Below are positions 1 through 5,577 of a stretch of 5,577 bases of DNA, piece after piece. This stretch comes from Spirochaetaceae bacterium. Its GTDB lineage: Bacteria > Spirochaetota > Spirochaetia > Treponematales > Breznakiellaceae. The DNA lies in contig JAIRPH010000176.1 of NCBI GenBank assembly GCA_031257135.1, positions 1 through 5,577 of the forward strand, written 5' to 3'. The notes beneath the pieces were generated by a model that was not told the DNA's origin, ran no database searches, and saw only the letters and a program-made list of their open reading frames with translations. The first letter of the stretch is position 1. Each line of letters starts with the position of its first letter. The position numbers were made by a program, and so were the translations under genes.

Positions 1-13
1 GTATGCTGAGTAC

Positions 14-2602
14 ATGATTAGAAGAAATGCTTCGAGCTTAAAAAAGAGAGAAGAACCCGCGCCGCCTCCGTTAAGCGAGTGTCTGGCGAAAACCGTAAGC
101 CTTTCACCGGAGGGCAGGAAAGGTCCAGGAATGGATGTGCTTACCCATTGCACCATTGTGGGGGAAGTGGCAAAGGCTTTGATACAACGGTCTATCCCGG
201 CGGTCAAAAAACAATTTTTCCCCCCAGGCAGCGAGCTTATCGCGGCTTCCCATGATCTGGGAAAACTCAATCCGCTATTTCAGGAGAAGATTAGGCGCGC
301 GCTTCCCGGCTATACTCCCAACTCCTTGCCGGGTCTCGAATCCGCGCGTCCTGATCTGGAAAAAAGTCATGCCGCGGTAAGTCAAGCCGCCCTTGAGGAC
401 TGGGGCGAGTATATCCCGAAGATCCTCGGCAGACATCACGGGTATTCGTCGGATAACTACTCCGCCAACAGCGAATACTTCGGCGGAGAACCCTGGCAGA
501 AACTGCGGATGAACCTTCTTGAGCAGTTGCGGCGTCATTTCGGCGATATTGACTTCCCGGAGGTGAAAGACGATACCCATGCGGCGGTGCTGTCCGGGCT
601 TACCTGCGTCGCGGACTGGATCGGTTCGGGGTCTACTTTCGACGGCATCAAGCGCGTTGAAGATTTGAAGGACCTGCCGGAACGGGTTCAGAACGCTGTT
701 GATAAAGCGGGCTTTGTCCTCCCTGCGGTGAAACAAGAGCTTTCATTCAAAGCGCTGTTCGGTTTTGACCCTAGACCTGCTCAATCATTGTTTATCGAAG
801 CGGTTTCGTCTCCGGGAGTGTATGTGCTGGAAGCGCAGATGGGTATGGGCAAAACCGAAGCCGCCCTCTATGCGGCGTATACTGTGCTTGCTCAGGGAAA
901 GGCGTCGGGGATTTACTTCGCCCTTCCGACAAAACTCACGTCGGACAAAATCTTTACCCGGATGAACGAGTTTCTTGACGTAGCCCTTGAGAAAAACACG
1001 CCTCTACGGAAGTCTCTGCTCCTCCATAGTTCCGCATGGCTTCGCGCCACCGAGATGGGCGAAGAAGGGGAACCCGGAGGGGCTTGGTTTCACACCCGGA
1101 AGCGGGGACTGCTTGCGCCCTTTGCGGTGGGAACCATCGATCAAGCCCTGATGTCGGTGATGAACGTGAAACACGGCTTTGTCCGGGCTTTTGGGCTTGC
1201 GGGAAAAGCGGTCATTCTCGACGAGGTTCATTCCTACGACAGCTACACCGGCGCGCTTTTGGATATTTTGGTGCAGACGCTCCGGGAAATGGGCTGTACG
1301 GTTATCATTTTGAGCGCAACCTTGACTGATGAACGGCGCAGAAATCTTTTGGGCAAAGCCGGCGCTGGGGCTCCGTCAGCCTATCCGCTTATCAGCGTTA
1401 TGAAAGGCGCGAAACTCCAAGAGATTCCAGCAGGAGTCCCAGACGCGAAAGACCTTATGATACGGCGCATTGGGGATGACGAGGCGGCTCTTGCGGAGGC
1501 GCTGAAACGAGCCGACGAAGGACAGCAGGTTCTCTGGATTGAGAATACGGTAGACGAAGCCCAAAAGGCGTATCGGCTGCTTTCTGCCAGAGCCGCAGAA
1601 TGCGGGGTGGAGACCGGTTTGCTCCATTCCCGTTTTGTCCAGAAGGATCGAACCATCAACGAAAAGAAGTGGGTCGATTTGTACGGCAAAGAAGGAAAGG
1701 AAAAGCGCAAAAAAACCGGGCGCATCTTGGTGGGAACCCAAGTACTGGAACAATCTTTGGATATTGACGCTGATTTTTTGGTAACGCGGCTGTGTCCTAC
1801 GGATATGCTGTTCCAGCGGTTCGGACGGCTTTGGCGGCATGAGGAACACGACGAGGTTCGTCCGCAAAGCGCGATTCAGGAAGCGTGGATTCTTGGGGCG
1901 AACTATGCAGAGACGCTGAAGCATAAAAAGGCGTTGGGGAAAACCGTCTATGTATACGATCCGTATATCCTGCTGAGAACCTTGGAGGTCTGGGAACATC
2001 GGGAGCATATCCGGCTTCCCCAGGATATTCGTCCGCTGGTGGAGGAGACCTATCGAGAACGAACTGAAACCGGTACGCTTGGGAAACTGAAAGAGCGGTT
2101 AAGAAAAGAGCGGGAAACCCTGCAAAATTTTGCGCTGCTGGGAGTTGCGAGGTCTGGCAAAACCCTTCCCGACGTCAACGCCCGAACTCGGTATTCGGAA
2201 ATGGAGACGCAGGATGTGTTGCTGCTCCGGTCTGTACGGAAAACTGACGACGGAAACCTTGCGCTTACCTTATCCGACGGAACGCCTCTCACGCTGACCC
2301 CGAGTTTGAGAGACAAGCGGGAATACGCTGCGGAACTCACCAAGCATATTGTATCAGTTCCTGAAAAACAGGTTCCTCAAGCGGTGTTTCCCAGAACTTT
2401 GGCGCTGCTGAAAGAGTATATCTATGTAGAAACCGGCGAACACGGGGAATCGTCGCTGTACGTCGCCATACTCAAGGACAGTGGTGAGCTTACGGGCATC
2501 GACTACACGGAGGTTTCAAAAGGGTTTACCCTCTCCTACGATAAGACCATAGGGTATCGGGCGGAGAAGAGGGACCATCTTGAAGAAGATGATGAGTGGT
2601 AG
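14..2602 (+). CDS. cas3: Cas3, HD nuclease-helicase of type I-E CRISPR interference
   Basis: Cas3 is the single-strand DNA nuclease and 3'-5' helicase that Cascade recruits to degrade target DNA. The 862-residue product has both expected halves. The N-terminal HD nuclease domain shows H45, the H80-D81 pair (ASHDLGKL), H119, H141-H142 (GRHHG) and D201 (VADWIG) as likely metal ligands. The superfamily 2 helicase follows: Walker A EAQMGMGKTEA (273-283), DEVH box (403-406), SAT motif (434-436), GTQVLEQSLDID (574-585) and QRFGRLWRH (601-609). The Cas3 C-terminal region fills residues from about 620 to the end. Length is close to E. coli Cas3 (888), so it looks intact. The ATG at 14 has only weak ribosome-binding sequence (TGAG at 7-10), and the frame is open to the left edge, so the true start could lie outside the window. 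M40 is too late, because it would remove the conserved LAKT segment before H45. The stop is TAG. Subtype I-E is inferred from the neighbours. Family and motifs are certain; the start is not. Confidence 0.97.
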   Translation: MIRRNASSLKKREEPAPPPLSECLAKTVSLSPEGRKGPGMDVLTHCTIVGEVAKALIQRSIPAVKKQFFPPGSELIAASHDLGKLNPLFQEKIRRALPGYTPNSLPGLESARPDLEKSHAAVSQAALEDWGEYIPKILGRHHGYSSDNYSANSEYFGGEPWQKLRMNLLEQLRRHFGDIDFPEVKDDTHAAVLSGLTCVADWIGSGSTFDGIKRVEDLKDLPERVQNAVDKAGFVLPAVKQELSFKALFGFDPRPAQSLFIEAVSSPGVYVLEAQMGMGKTEAALYAAYTVLAQGKASGIYFALPTKLTSDKIFTRMNEFLDVALEKNTPLRKSLLLHSSAWLRATEMGEEGEPGGAWFHTRKRGLLAPFAVGTIDQALMSVMNVKHGFVRAFGLAGKAVILDEVHSYDSYTGALLDILVQTLREMGCTVIILSATLTDERRRNLLGKAGAGAPSAYPLISVMKGAKLQEIPAGVPDAKDLMIRRIGDDEAALAEALKRADEGQQVLWIENTVDEAQKAYRLLSARAAECGVETGLLHSRFVQKDRTINEKKWVDLYGKEGKEKRKKTGRILVGTQVLEQSLDIDADFLVTRLCPTDMLFQRFGRLWRHEEHDEVRPQSAIQEAWILGANYAETLKHKKALGKTVYVYDPYILLRTLEVWEHREHIRLPQDIRPLVEETYRERTETGTLGKLKERLRKERETLQNFALLGVARSGKTLPDVNARTRYSEMETQDVLLLRSVRKTDDGNLALTLSDGTPLTLTPSLRDKREYAAELTKHIVSVPEKQVPQAVFPRTLALLKEYIYVETGEHGESSLYVAILKDSGELTGIDYTEVSKGFTLSYDKTIGYRAEKRDHLEEDDEW

Positions 2603-2746
2603 ATGAAAGCGGGCATCTATGGCGCCACCTATGTAAGAACATTCCACATCTCTCGGCAAAGCGTTATTAACAAATTCCTTTGCCGGGGTAAAGACCGCTA
2701 TTAGGTAAAAGATTACGAAGAAGTGGACTATAATTGCAGTTCGTTT
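2603..2746 (+). pseudogene. possible IS1-type transposase remnant (helix-turn-helix part)
   Basis: An ATG directly abuts the cas3 stop codon and opens a 33-codon frame (MKAGIYGATYVRTFHISRQS, then VINKFLCRGKDRY). It ends at TAG 2702-2704. Beyond that stop the same frame stays open to 2958 and begins VKDYEEVDYNCSS. The first part can be laid over the C-terminal helix-turn-helix of IS1 InsA (pattern G-V-G..A...R..G-V....I...L) without gaps. The DYEEV segment sits where IS1 InsB-like proteins have a similar stretch before their catalytic aspartate. This comparison is from memory and is weak. No complete DDE domain, terminal inverted repeats or target duplication are visible. The frame is the same as that of cas3, so it could alternatively be old coding sequence downstream of cas3. 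It has no clear ribosome-binding site of its own. Confidence 0.3.
2652..2687. repeat. inverted repeat / hairpin downstream of cas3
   Basis: CGGCAAAG (2654-2661) and CTTTGCCG (2678-2685) are perfect inverted copies. One G-T pair and one further C-G pair extend the stem to ten pairs (2652-2661 with 2678-2687), leaving a 16-nt loop. No T-run follows on the + strand, so it is not a standard intrinsic terminator, although it lies 50 bp after the cas3 stop and could protect the 3' end of the message. It lies inside the putative transposase remnant. Confidence 0.45.
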
Positions 2747-2884
2747 TTATTTGCCCCTGAGCGACCTGATTATAGCTTTACGCATATCATCGCCGATACG
2801 CTGCCAATCTCCGGCAAGAGCCGCTCTATCCTGCCCAAAGCCATTGGAAAATATAGGAAATCCAGTAGAGAATTCGAGAAACAC
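2747..2884 (-). pseudogene. short minus-strand ORF with DWQRIGDDMRKAI signature, probably a 5'-truncated remnant
   Basis: The minus strand reads GFPIFSNGFGQDRAALAGDW followed by QRIGDDMRKAIIRSLRGK and a TAA stop. The charged, amphipathic pattern D-R-x-x-L-x-x-D-W-x-x-x-G-x-D-x-R-x-A-I resembles the C-terminal ends of many small uncharacterised bacterial and prophage proteins, and reads more like real protein than the opposite strand here. The frame has no ATG. The nearest possible starts are GTG codons at 2884 and 2890 (minus), both inside the CRISPR-like repeat, and a stop lies further upstream in the 32-bp spacer-length segment. The simplest reading is that the 5' part of a gene was lost when the repeat region came to lie next to it. 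Function unknown. It overlaps the open + strand frame, and at most one of the two is likely to have been coding. Confidence 0.35.
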
Positions 2885-2970
2885 CCCCACAAGCGTGGGG
2901 AAAAAATGAGGGTGGTATTTTTCTTATCAAAGAAAATGGAAACACCCCACAGACGATGATGCGGGAATAC
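2878..2970 (-). CRISPR. minimal or relic type I-E CRISPR array: two divergent repeats, one 32-nt spacer
   Basis: Read on the minus strand, the copy at 2878-2906 is 29 nt with a perfect CCCCAC-GCTT-GTGGGG stem-loop and the end GGGTGTTTC, which is the form of type I-E repeats cut by Cas6e. A second, degenerate copy at 2939-2970 begins GTATTCCCGC and ends TGTGGGGTGTTTC. It differs by a lost G in the 3' G-run and extra bases in the loop region, making it about 32 nt, and its stem is mismatched. The GTGTTTC ends are exactly 61 bp apart, the I-E repeat-plus-spacer period, leaving a 32-nt spacer (2907-2938). The spacer itself contains a 7-bp inverted repeat (TTTTCTT-ATCA-AAGAAAA, 2919-2936). No third copy occurs one period to the left (around 2817) or right. 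The orientation, with the leader at higher coordinates, is inferred from the repeat ends and the AT-rich flank. Confidence is moderate because only two diverged copies exist. Confidence 0.6.
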
Positions 2971-3010
2971 CCTCTTAATTAAGCATAATCAAAAATAACG
3001 TAGAATTATA
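2971..3010 (-). promoter_or_regulatory. putative array leader with minus-strand -10 box
   Basis: AT-rich sequence immediately upstream (minus-strand sense) of the GTATTCCCGC end of the degenerate repeat. The bases 3005-3010 read TATAAT on the minus strand, a perfect -10 hexamer, which would start transcription near 2998 and enter the first repeat after some 30 nt. No good -35 lies at the right distance; the best hexamer at 17-nt spacing is only A/T. A 10-bp palindrome, CTTAATTAAG (2974-2983), sits at the leader end. The AT content of the whole block makes chance -10 matches common. Confidence 0.4.
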
Positions 3011-3058
3011 GAAAAAAGTGATTCACAATTTTTTTATTTTTTAAATTTATATTTTTTG

Positions 3059-3087
3059 TTGACAAAATAAATATTTTAATATATTAA
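3059..3087 (+). promoter_or_regulatory. sigma-70-type promoter for the cse1-cse2-cas6e operon
   Basis: TTGACA at 3059-3064 is a perfect -35 hexamer. At the optimal 17-nt spacing comes TATTAA (3082-3087), four of six matches to the -10 consensus. The predicted start, near 3094, gives a leader of about 40 nt before the cse1 ATG. It is the only strong + strand promoter-like pair seen in the cas3-cse1 gap and implies that cse1 is transcribed separately from cas3. Confidence 0.6.
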
Positions 3088-3109
3088 TAATATAGCTTTA
3101 TTTTAATAT
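3072..3109. repeat. direct repeat pair and palindrome around the cse1 promoter -10
   Basis: TATTTTAATAT occurs twice, at 3072-3082 and 3099-3109, with a 27-bp period. A perfect 12-bp palindrome TTAATATATTAA (3076-3087) overlaps the proposed -10 box. Such an arrangement could bind a repressor or an AT-preferring nucleoid protein (H-NS-type silencing is known for E. coli cse1/casA), but in sequence this AT-rich some of it is expected by chance. Confidence 0.35.
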
Positions 3110-3132
3110 TTTGTTTGATAATAGGTATATGT

Positions 3133-4668
3133 ATGAAAAAGAATACAGATAGTAAAATCGAGAACCGTTTTAATCTGGTGGATGAGCCGTGGATACCCAT
3201 TCCAGAAATTGGCTTGGTAAGTCTGCGCCGGCTGTTTCAGGATACGTCGCTCCGCGCCCTTGGGGGTAATCCGGTGCAAAAAATCGCTGTTATGAAATTA
3301 CTCCTGGCGATTTGTCAGGCGGCGTGTACGCCAAAGGACGACACGGAATGGACTAAACTTGGACCCAAAGGGCTGGCGAAAAAGGTACTGACGTACCTTG
3401 AAGATCATCGGGACTGTTTTTGGCTTTATGGGGAAAAACCGTTTCTCCAGATTCCCGCCATAGCCCAAGCGGAGAAACAACCCTTCGGAGCGGTCATGCC
3501 GGATATCGCCACTGGCAACACTACTATCTTGACCCATAGTCAAATACAGCGGCAACTGTCTGACCCGGATAAGGCATTGCTGGTAGTACAGCTAATCAGT
3601 ATGGCCCAGGGCGGAAAAAAAACCGATAACAAAATTGTTCTTACCTCAGGCTATCGGGGAAAGTATAATGAGAAGGGAAGAGCCGCCACTGGTAAACCCG
3701 GTACAGGTCTCGGTTTCTTGGGATACCTTCACAATGTTTTGACAGGATCGAATCTGCTTGAAACGTTGTGGCTTAATCTGCTGACGGAGAAAAATATTAA
3801 AGACCTCGGTATTTTTCCTAAAGGGGTGGGACCTATTCCCTGGGAAACGCCTCCAAAAGGAGAAAGCGATACTATCGCTGAAAAACTAAAAAAATCTCTC
3901 ATGGGAAGGCTCGTACCGTTTTCTCGCTTTCTGCTTTTAGCGGAAGACGGCGTCCATTATTCCGAAGGCATCGCGTATCCCAATCATCTAGAGGGAGTGA
4001 CCGATCCGAGTGTGGCGCTGGACAAATCAGGAAAAAAGCCGCAAGTGCTTTGGACAGACCCTTCCAAACGTCCGTGGCGCAGTTTGCCTGCTCTGCTAGA
4101 ATTTCTCAAAGGTGAAACTGCTGCTTTTAATTGTCCCTATATCAGTTTCGGTATTTACCGGGGAAGAAAGAAACTATCCCATATCGGATTGTGGTCAGGT
4201 GGACTACGGGTAAGCAGTAATGCCGGCGAACAGTATGTATCGGGTACTGATGATTATGTGGAATCGGAACTGTTTTTTGAATCCAAGTGGTTTGATGAAT
4301 ATTTTTATATCAACCTGAAAAAAGAAACGGCTGTCCTTGATGATATATCCCGTATTTTGTACGGGTGTATTATGGGCTACTACAAGTCATTAAAAACCGA
4401 CGGCAAAGTCTATGCGGAAAAAGCGTGTGAGTTGTTTTGGCAGCTTTGCGAACGGAAGGCTCAAAATCTGCTTGACGCCTGCGGAGATGAAGACGGCAAA
4501 GAAGCAGAAACCTTGAGATCGTATTTCTTAGGACGTGTGCGGTATGTGTATGAAAACTATTGTCCTAGAGATACGGCAAGACAGCTTCAGGCGTGGGCTG
4601 AACATTATCCTAACCTGATCCGCTTTTCCAAACCCAAGGAACCGACAAAAGTTCAAGCAGACTCGTAA
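3133..4668 (+). CDS. cse1: Cse1 (Cas8e/CasA), large subunit of type I-E Cascade
   Basis: Cse1 reads the PAM, helps open the target duplex and docks Cas3. The 511-residue length matches E. coli CasA (502). Family landmarks are the N-terminal FNLVDEPWIPIP (about 13-24), the FWLYGEKPFLQIP segment (96-108, equivalent to FYLNHAEHPFMQ in E. coli), the glycine-rich GTGLGFLGYLHNVLTGSNLL (190-209) running into ETLWLNLL, and a helical C-terminal part from about 400 that would form the four-helix bundle. The CxxC pairs that bind zinc in E. coli CasA are not visible; the cysteines here are scattered. An upstream in-frame TTG at 3115 would add six residues, but the ATG at 3133 is preferred: it is preceded by AGGT (3123-3126) at six-nt spacing and places the conserved LVDEPWIP motif at the usual distance from the start. 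The gene follows its own AT-rich promoter region and leads the Cascade operon; cse2 begins 32 bp after its TAA. Confidence 0.95.
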   Translation: MKKNTDSKIENRFNLVDEPWIPIPEIGLVSLRRLFQDTSLRALGGNPVQKIAVMKLLLAICQAACTPKDDTEWTKLGPKGLAKKVLTYLEDHRDCFWLYGEKPFLQIPAIAQAEKQPFGAVMPDIATGNTTILTHSQIQRQLSDPDKALLVVQLISMAQGGKKTDNKIVLTSGYRGKYNEKGRAATGKPGTGLGFLGYLHNVLTGSNLLETLWLNLLTEKNIKDLGIFPKGVGPIPWETPPKGESDTIAEKLKKSLMGRLVPFSRFLLLAEDGVHYSEGIAYPNHLEGVTDPSVALDKSGKKPQVLWTDPSKRPWRSLPALLEFLKGETAAFNCPYISFGIYRGRKKLSHIGLWSGGLRVSSNAGEQYVSGTDDYVESELFFESKWFDEYFYINLKKETAVLDDISRILYGCIMGYYKSLKTDGKVYAEKACELFWQLCERKAQNLLDACGDEDGKEAETLRSYFLGRVRYVYENYCPRDTARQLQAWAEHYPNLIRFSKPKEPTKVQADS

Positions 4669-4688
4669 AGAACTGTATTTTATAACAA

Positions 4689-4695
4689 AGAGGAG
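4689..4695 (+). promoter_or_regulatory. strong ribosome-binding site of cse2
   Basis: AGAGGAG lies five nt before the ATG at 4701. It decides that start over the in-frame GTG at 4695, which overlaps this site and has no Shine-Dalgarno sequence of its own. Confidence 0.8.
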
Positions 4696-4700
4696 TGAAT

Positions 4701-5267
4701 ATGTCTACAGAGAACAAAGAAGAAAGAAGAGCCGATAGGTTTGTTAAAACCGTTATTGAACGCCTGAGAGATGATGTGAATGATTCGGCTTTCGGCGCTG
4801 CGCTGCGTCGGGCGGATAATCCCGATACGGAATATCAGAGTTGGAAATATCTGGTTCAGTGGTGCGATCTTGAACAGATCAGAGAGCGGAAAGCTTTTGT
4901 ACTTATCGGCGCAGCCTTAGCAAAAGCAAAACCCCAAGGAAACGGTGTCTTTGGAATCGGACAAGCCCTTGCGCAGTGTTATGCCGATGAAGGAAAAAAC
5001 AACGGCAGTGAAAAGGACGCCGCCAATGCAAAGATCCGCCGTCTACTCGCCTGCACTTCTACCGAAGAAGCCTGCGATATTCTCCGTCCGCTTTTGAGCC
5101 TTATCCATTCCAGAGAGGTTTCGCTCAACTATGCGGGACTGCTCAATGATATTCTCTATACTGACAGCGGATTCAATGAGTGGATAAAACCGCGGTGGGC
5201 TAAGGATTTCTATCGCTACGGTGAAGCCAAGGAAGAAGAGAAAAAAGCAAAGAAGGATAAGAAATGA
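4701..5267 (+). CDS. cse2: Cse2 (Cas11e/CasB), small subunit of type I-E Cascade
   Basis: Cse2 forms a dimer along the belly of Cascade and holds the displaced non-target strand and crRNA backbone through basic residues. The 188-residue product is mostly helical. It carries the N-terminal FGAALRRADNP segment (31-41) and the C-terminal family block KIRRLLACTSTEEACDILRP (111-130), then the stretch to about 171 with LNYAGLLNDIL and IKPRWAKDFY. It is somewhat longer than E. coli CasB (160), owing to an insert-like stretch near 75-108 and a highly charged tail (GEAKEEEKKAKKDKK). The start ATG is fixed by the upstream AGAGGAG. Its TGA stop overlaps the ATG of cas6e (ATGA, 5264-5267), indicating translational coupling. 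Confidence 0.93.
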   Translation: MSTENKEERRADRFVKTVIERLRDDVNDSAFGAALRRADNPDTEYQSWKYLVQWCDLEQIRERKAFVLIGAALAKAKPQGNGVFGIGQALAQCYADEGKNNGSEKDAANAKIRRLLACTSTEEACDILRPLLSLIHSREVSLNYAGLLNDILYTDSGFNEWIKPRWAKDFYRYGEAKEEEKKAKKDKK

Positions 5268-5563
5268 TCGCTTCAATCCTGAAACTCAGCCGGGCGGATT
5301 ACAAGGCGCTGAAGATCACCGATCCCTATAGTATACACCGGACGGTTTATTCTCTGTTTCCTCAGCAGGCTGGTCAAACTCGTGACTTTCTGTTTGCGGA
5401 TAAGGGAGGTGATTTTAAGCACCGGTTGATACTGATTCTATCTAAACGTGAACCTCAAAATCCTGAATACGGCGTTATCGAATCAAAATGTATTCCAGAG
5501 TCGTGTATCGGGTTTTTTTTCTATTGTTTTACCGTGCGGGGAAATCCAGTTAATCGGGATTAA
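5264..5563 (+). CDS. cas6e: Cas6e (Cse3/CasE) crRNA endonuclease, N-terminal half; frame ends early
   Basis: Cas6e cuts pre-crRNA at the base of the repeat hairpin and stays bound to the 3' end of the crRNA. The 99-residue frame matches the first ferredoxin-like half. The DPYSIHRTVYSLFP segment (20-33) carries H25 at the place of the catalytic histidine (H20 in E. coli), followed by RDFLF (40-44) and FFFYCFTVRGNPVNRD (84-99), equivalent to LYFRLRANP in E. coli. The family is about 200 residues, and the second half with the glycine-rich GxGxxKSMGCGLL loop is missing: the frame stops at TAA 5561-5563 just after the conserved RGNPV motif. The +1 frame reads NTVVK and is open to the window end, so one surplus base near GATTAAC would explain the stop. 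The ATG overlaps the cse2 stop and has AAGGA at 5253-5257. Whether this is a pseudogene, a sequence error or a split gene cannot be decided here. Identity as Cas6e is well supported. Confidence 0.85.
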   Translation: MIASILKLSRADYKALKITDPYSIHRTVYSLFPQQAGQTRDFLFADKGGDFKHRLILILSKREPQNPEYGVIESKCIPESCIGFFFYCFTVRGNPVNRD

Positions 5564-5577
5564 CACAGTAGTAAAAT

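Noticed and set aside
1..17. Possible 3' end of an upstream gene: a frame ending TGA at 15-17, overlapping the cas3 ATG as ATGA.
   Set aside because: Only a few codons are inside the window, and the cas3 frame is itself open to the left edge, so neither an upstream gene nor the exact cas3 start can be shown.
1376..2008. Long minus-strand open frames inside cas3 (also at 275-736 and 2050-2343).
   Set aside because: They lie antisense to strongly supported Cas3 motifs, have no recognisable protein features and are shadows of codon bias.
2600..2704. Readthrough of the two TAG codons extending Cas3, or reassigned TAG.
   Set aside because: Cas3 already has normal family length, the extension resembles no Cas3 part, and the cse1 and cse2 genes give no sign of altered codon meaning.
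2878..2906. The GC-rich hairpin with A-run could be an intrinsic terminator rather than a CRISPR repeat.
   Set aside because: On the + strand the stem is followed by A residues, and on the minus strand the T-run precedes the stem, so neither direction gives stem-then-U-run. The 61-bp spaced second copy fits a CRISPR repeat better.
2723..2959. A 78-codon GTG-started gene on the + strand.
   Set aside because: No ribosome-binding site, it runs through the CRISPR-like repeats, and its frame is part of a longer decayed stretch; the minus-strand frame in the same place looks more protein-like.
5043..5276. Minus-strand open frame with a hydrophobic start, opposite the end of cse2.
   Set aside because: The hydrophobic run (ILLCFFLFFLG) is just the complement of the lysine- and glutamate-rich tail of Cse2.
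5513..5520. Run of eight T residues in cas6e as a transcriptional slippage or indel site explaining the early stop.
   Set aside because: The frame on both sides of the run matches Cas6e (before it SCIG, after it FTVRGNP), so the shift must lie later, near 5557-5562.

Overview
The window holds the first part of a type I-E (Cascade) CRISPR-Cas locus on the + strand. Gene order is cas3 (14-2602), a gene-poor stretch of about 530 bp, cse1/cas8e (3133-4668), cse2/cas11 (4701-5267) and the start of cas6e (from 5264). All four assignments rest on motifs read from the translations. cas7e, cas5e, cas1 and cas2 are not present and would be expected beyond the right edge. Coding sequence has roughly balanced base composition, whereas about 2975-3130 is extremely AT-rich. 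Some features, weakly, suggest a spirochaete such as a termite-gut Treponema. This is a guess; the sequence alone does not fix the taxon.

The stretch between cas3 and cse1 (2603-3132) is the most informative part. Directly after the cas3 stop is a decayed open frame on the + strand that looks like the helix-turn-helix part of an IS1-type transposase. It is followed by a short minus-strand reading frame with a DWQRIGDDMRKAI signature. Next come two related, divergent sequences whose shared ends lie exactly 61 bp apart. They match the form of a type I-E repeat (29 nt, CCCCAC/GTGGGG stem, GTGTTTC 3' end on the minus strand) and flank a 32-nt spacer-length segment. I read this as a minimal or relic CRISPR array on the minus strand. 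Its AT-rich leader carries a perfect minus-strand TATAAT box. A good + strand promoter (TTGACA, 17 nt, TATTAA) sits further right and would drive the cse1 operon. The cas3-cse1 gap therefore looks like a divergent regulatory region, comparable in layout to the E. coli casA upstream region.

The genes would work together as follows. Cse1 recognises the PAM and recruits Cas3, Cse2 forms the small-subunit belly of Cascade, Cas6e cuts pre-crRNA at the repeat hairpin, and Cas3 nicks and unwinds the target DNA. Two features depart from the usual layout. cas6e follows cse2 directly, instead of coming after cas7e and cas5e. Its frame also meets a TAA at 5561-5563 after 99 codons, about half of the normal length, while the +1 frame stays open to the window edge. 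Either cas6e is broken by a one-base frameshift or there is a sequence error. If the break is real, the locus may be losing crRNA processing, which would fit the degenerate array.
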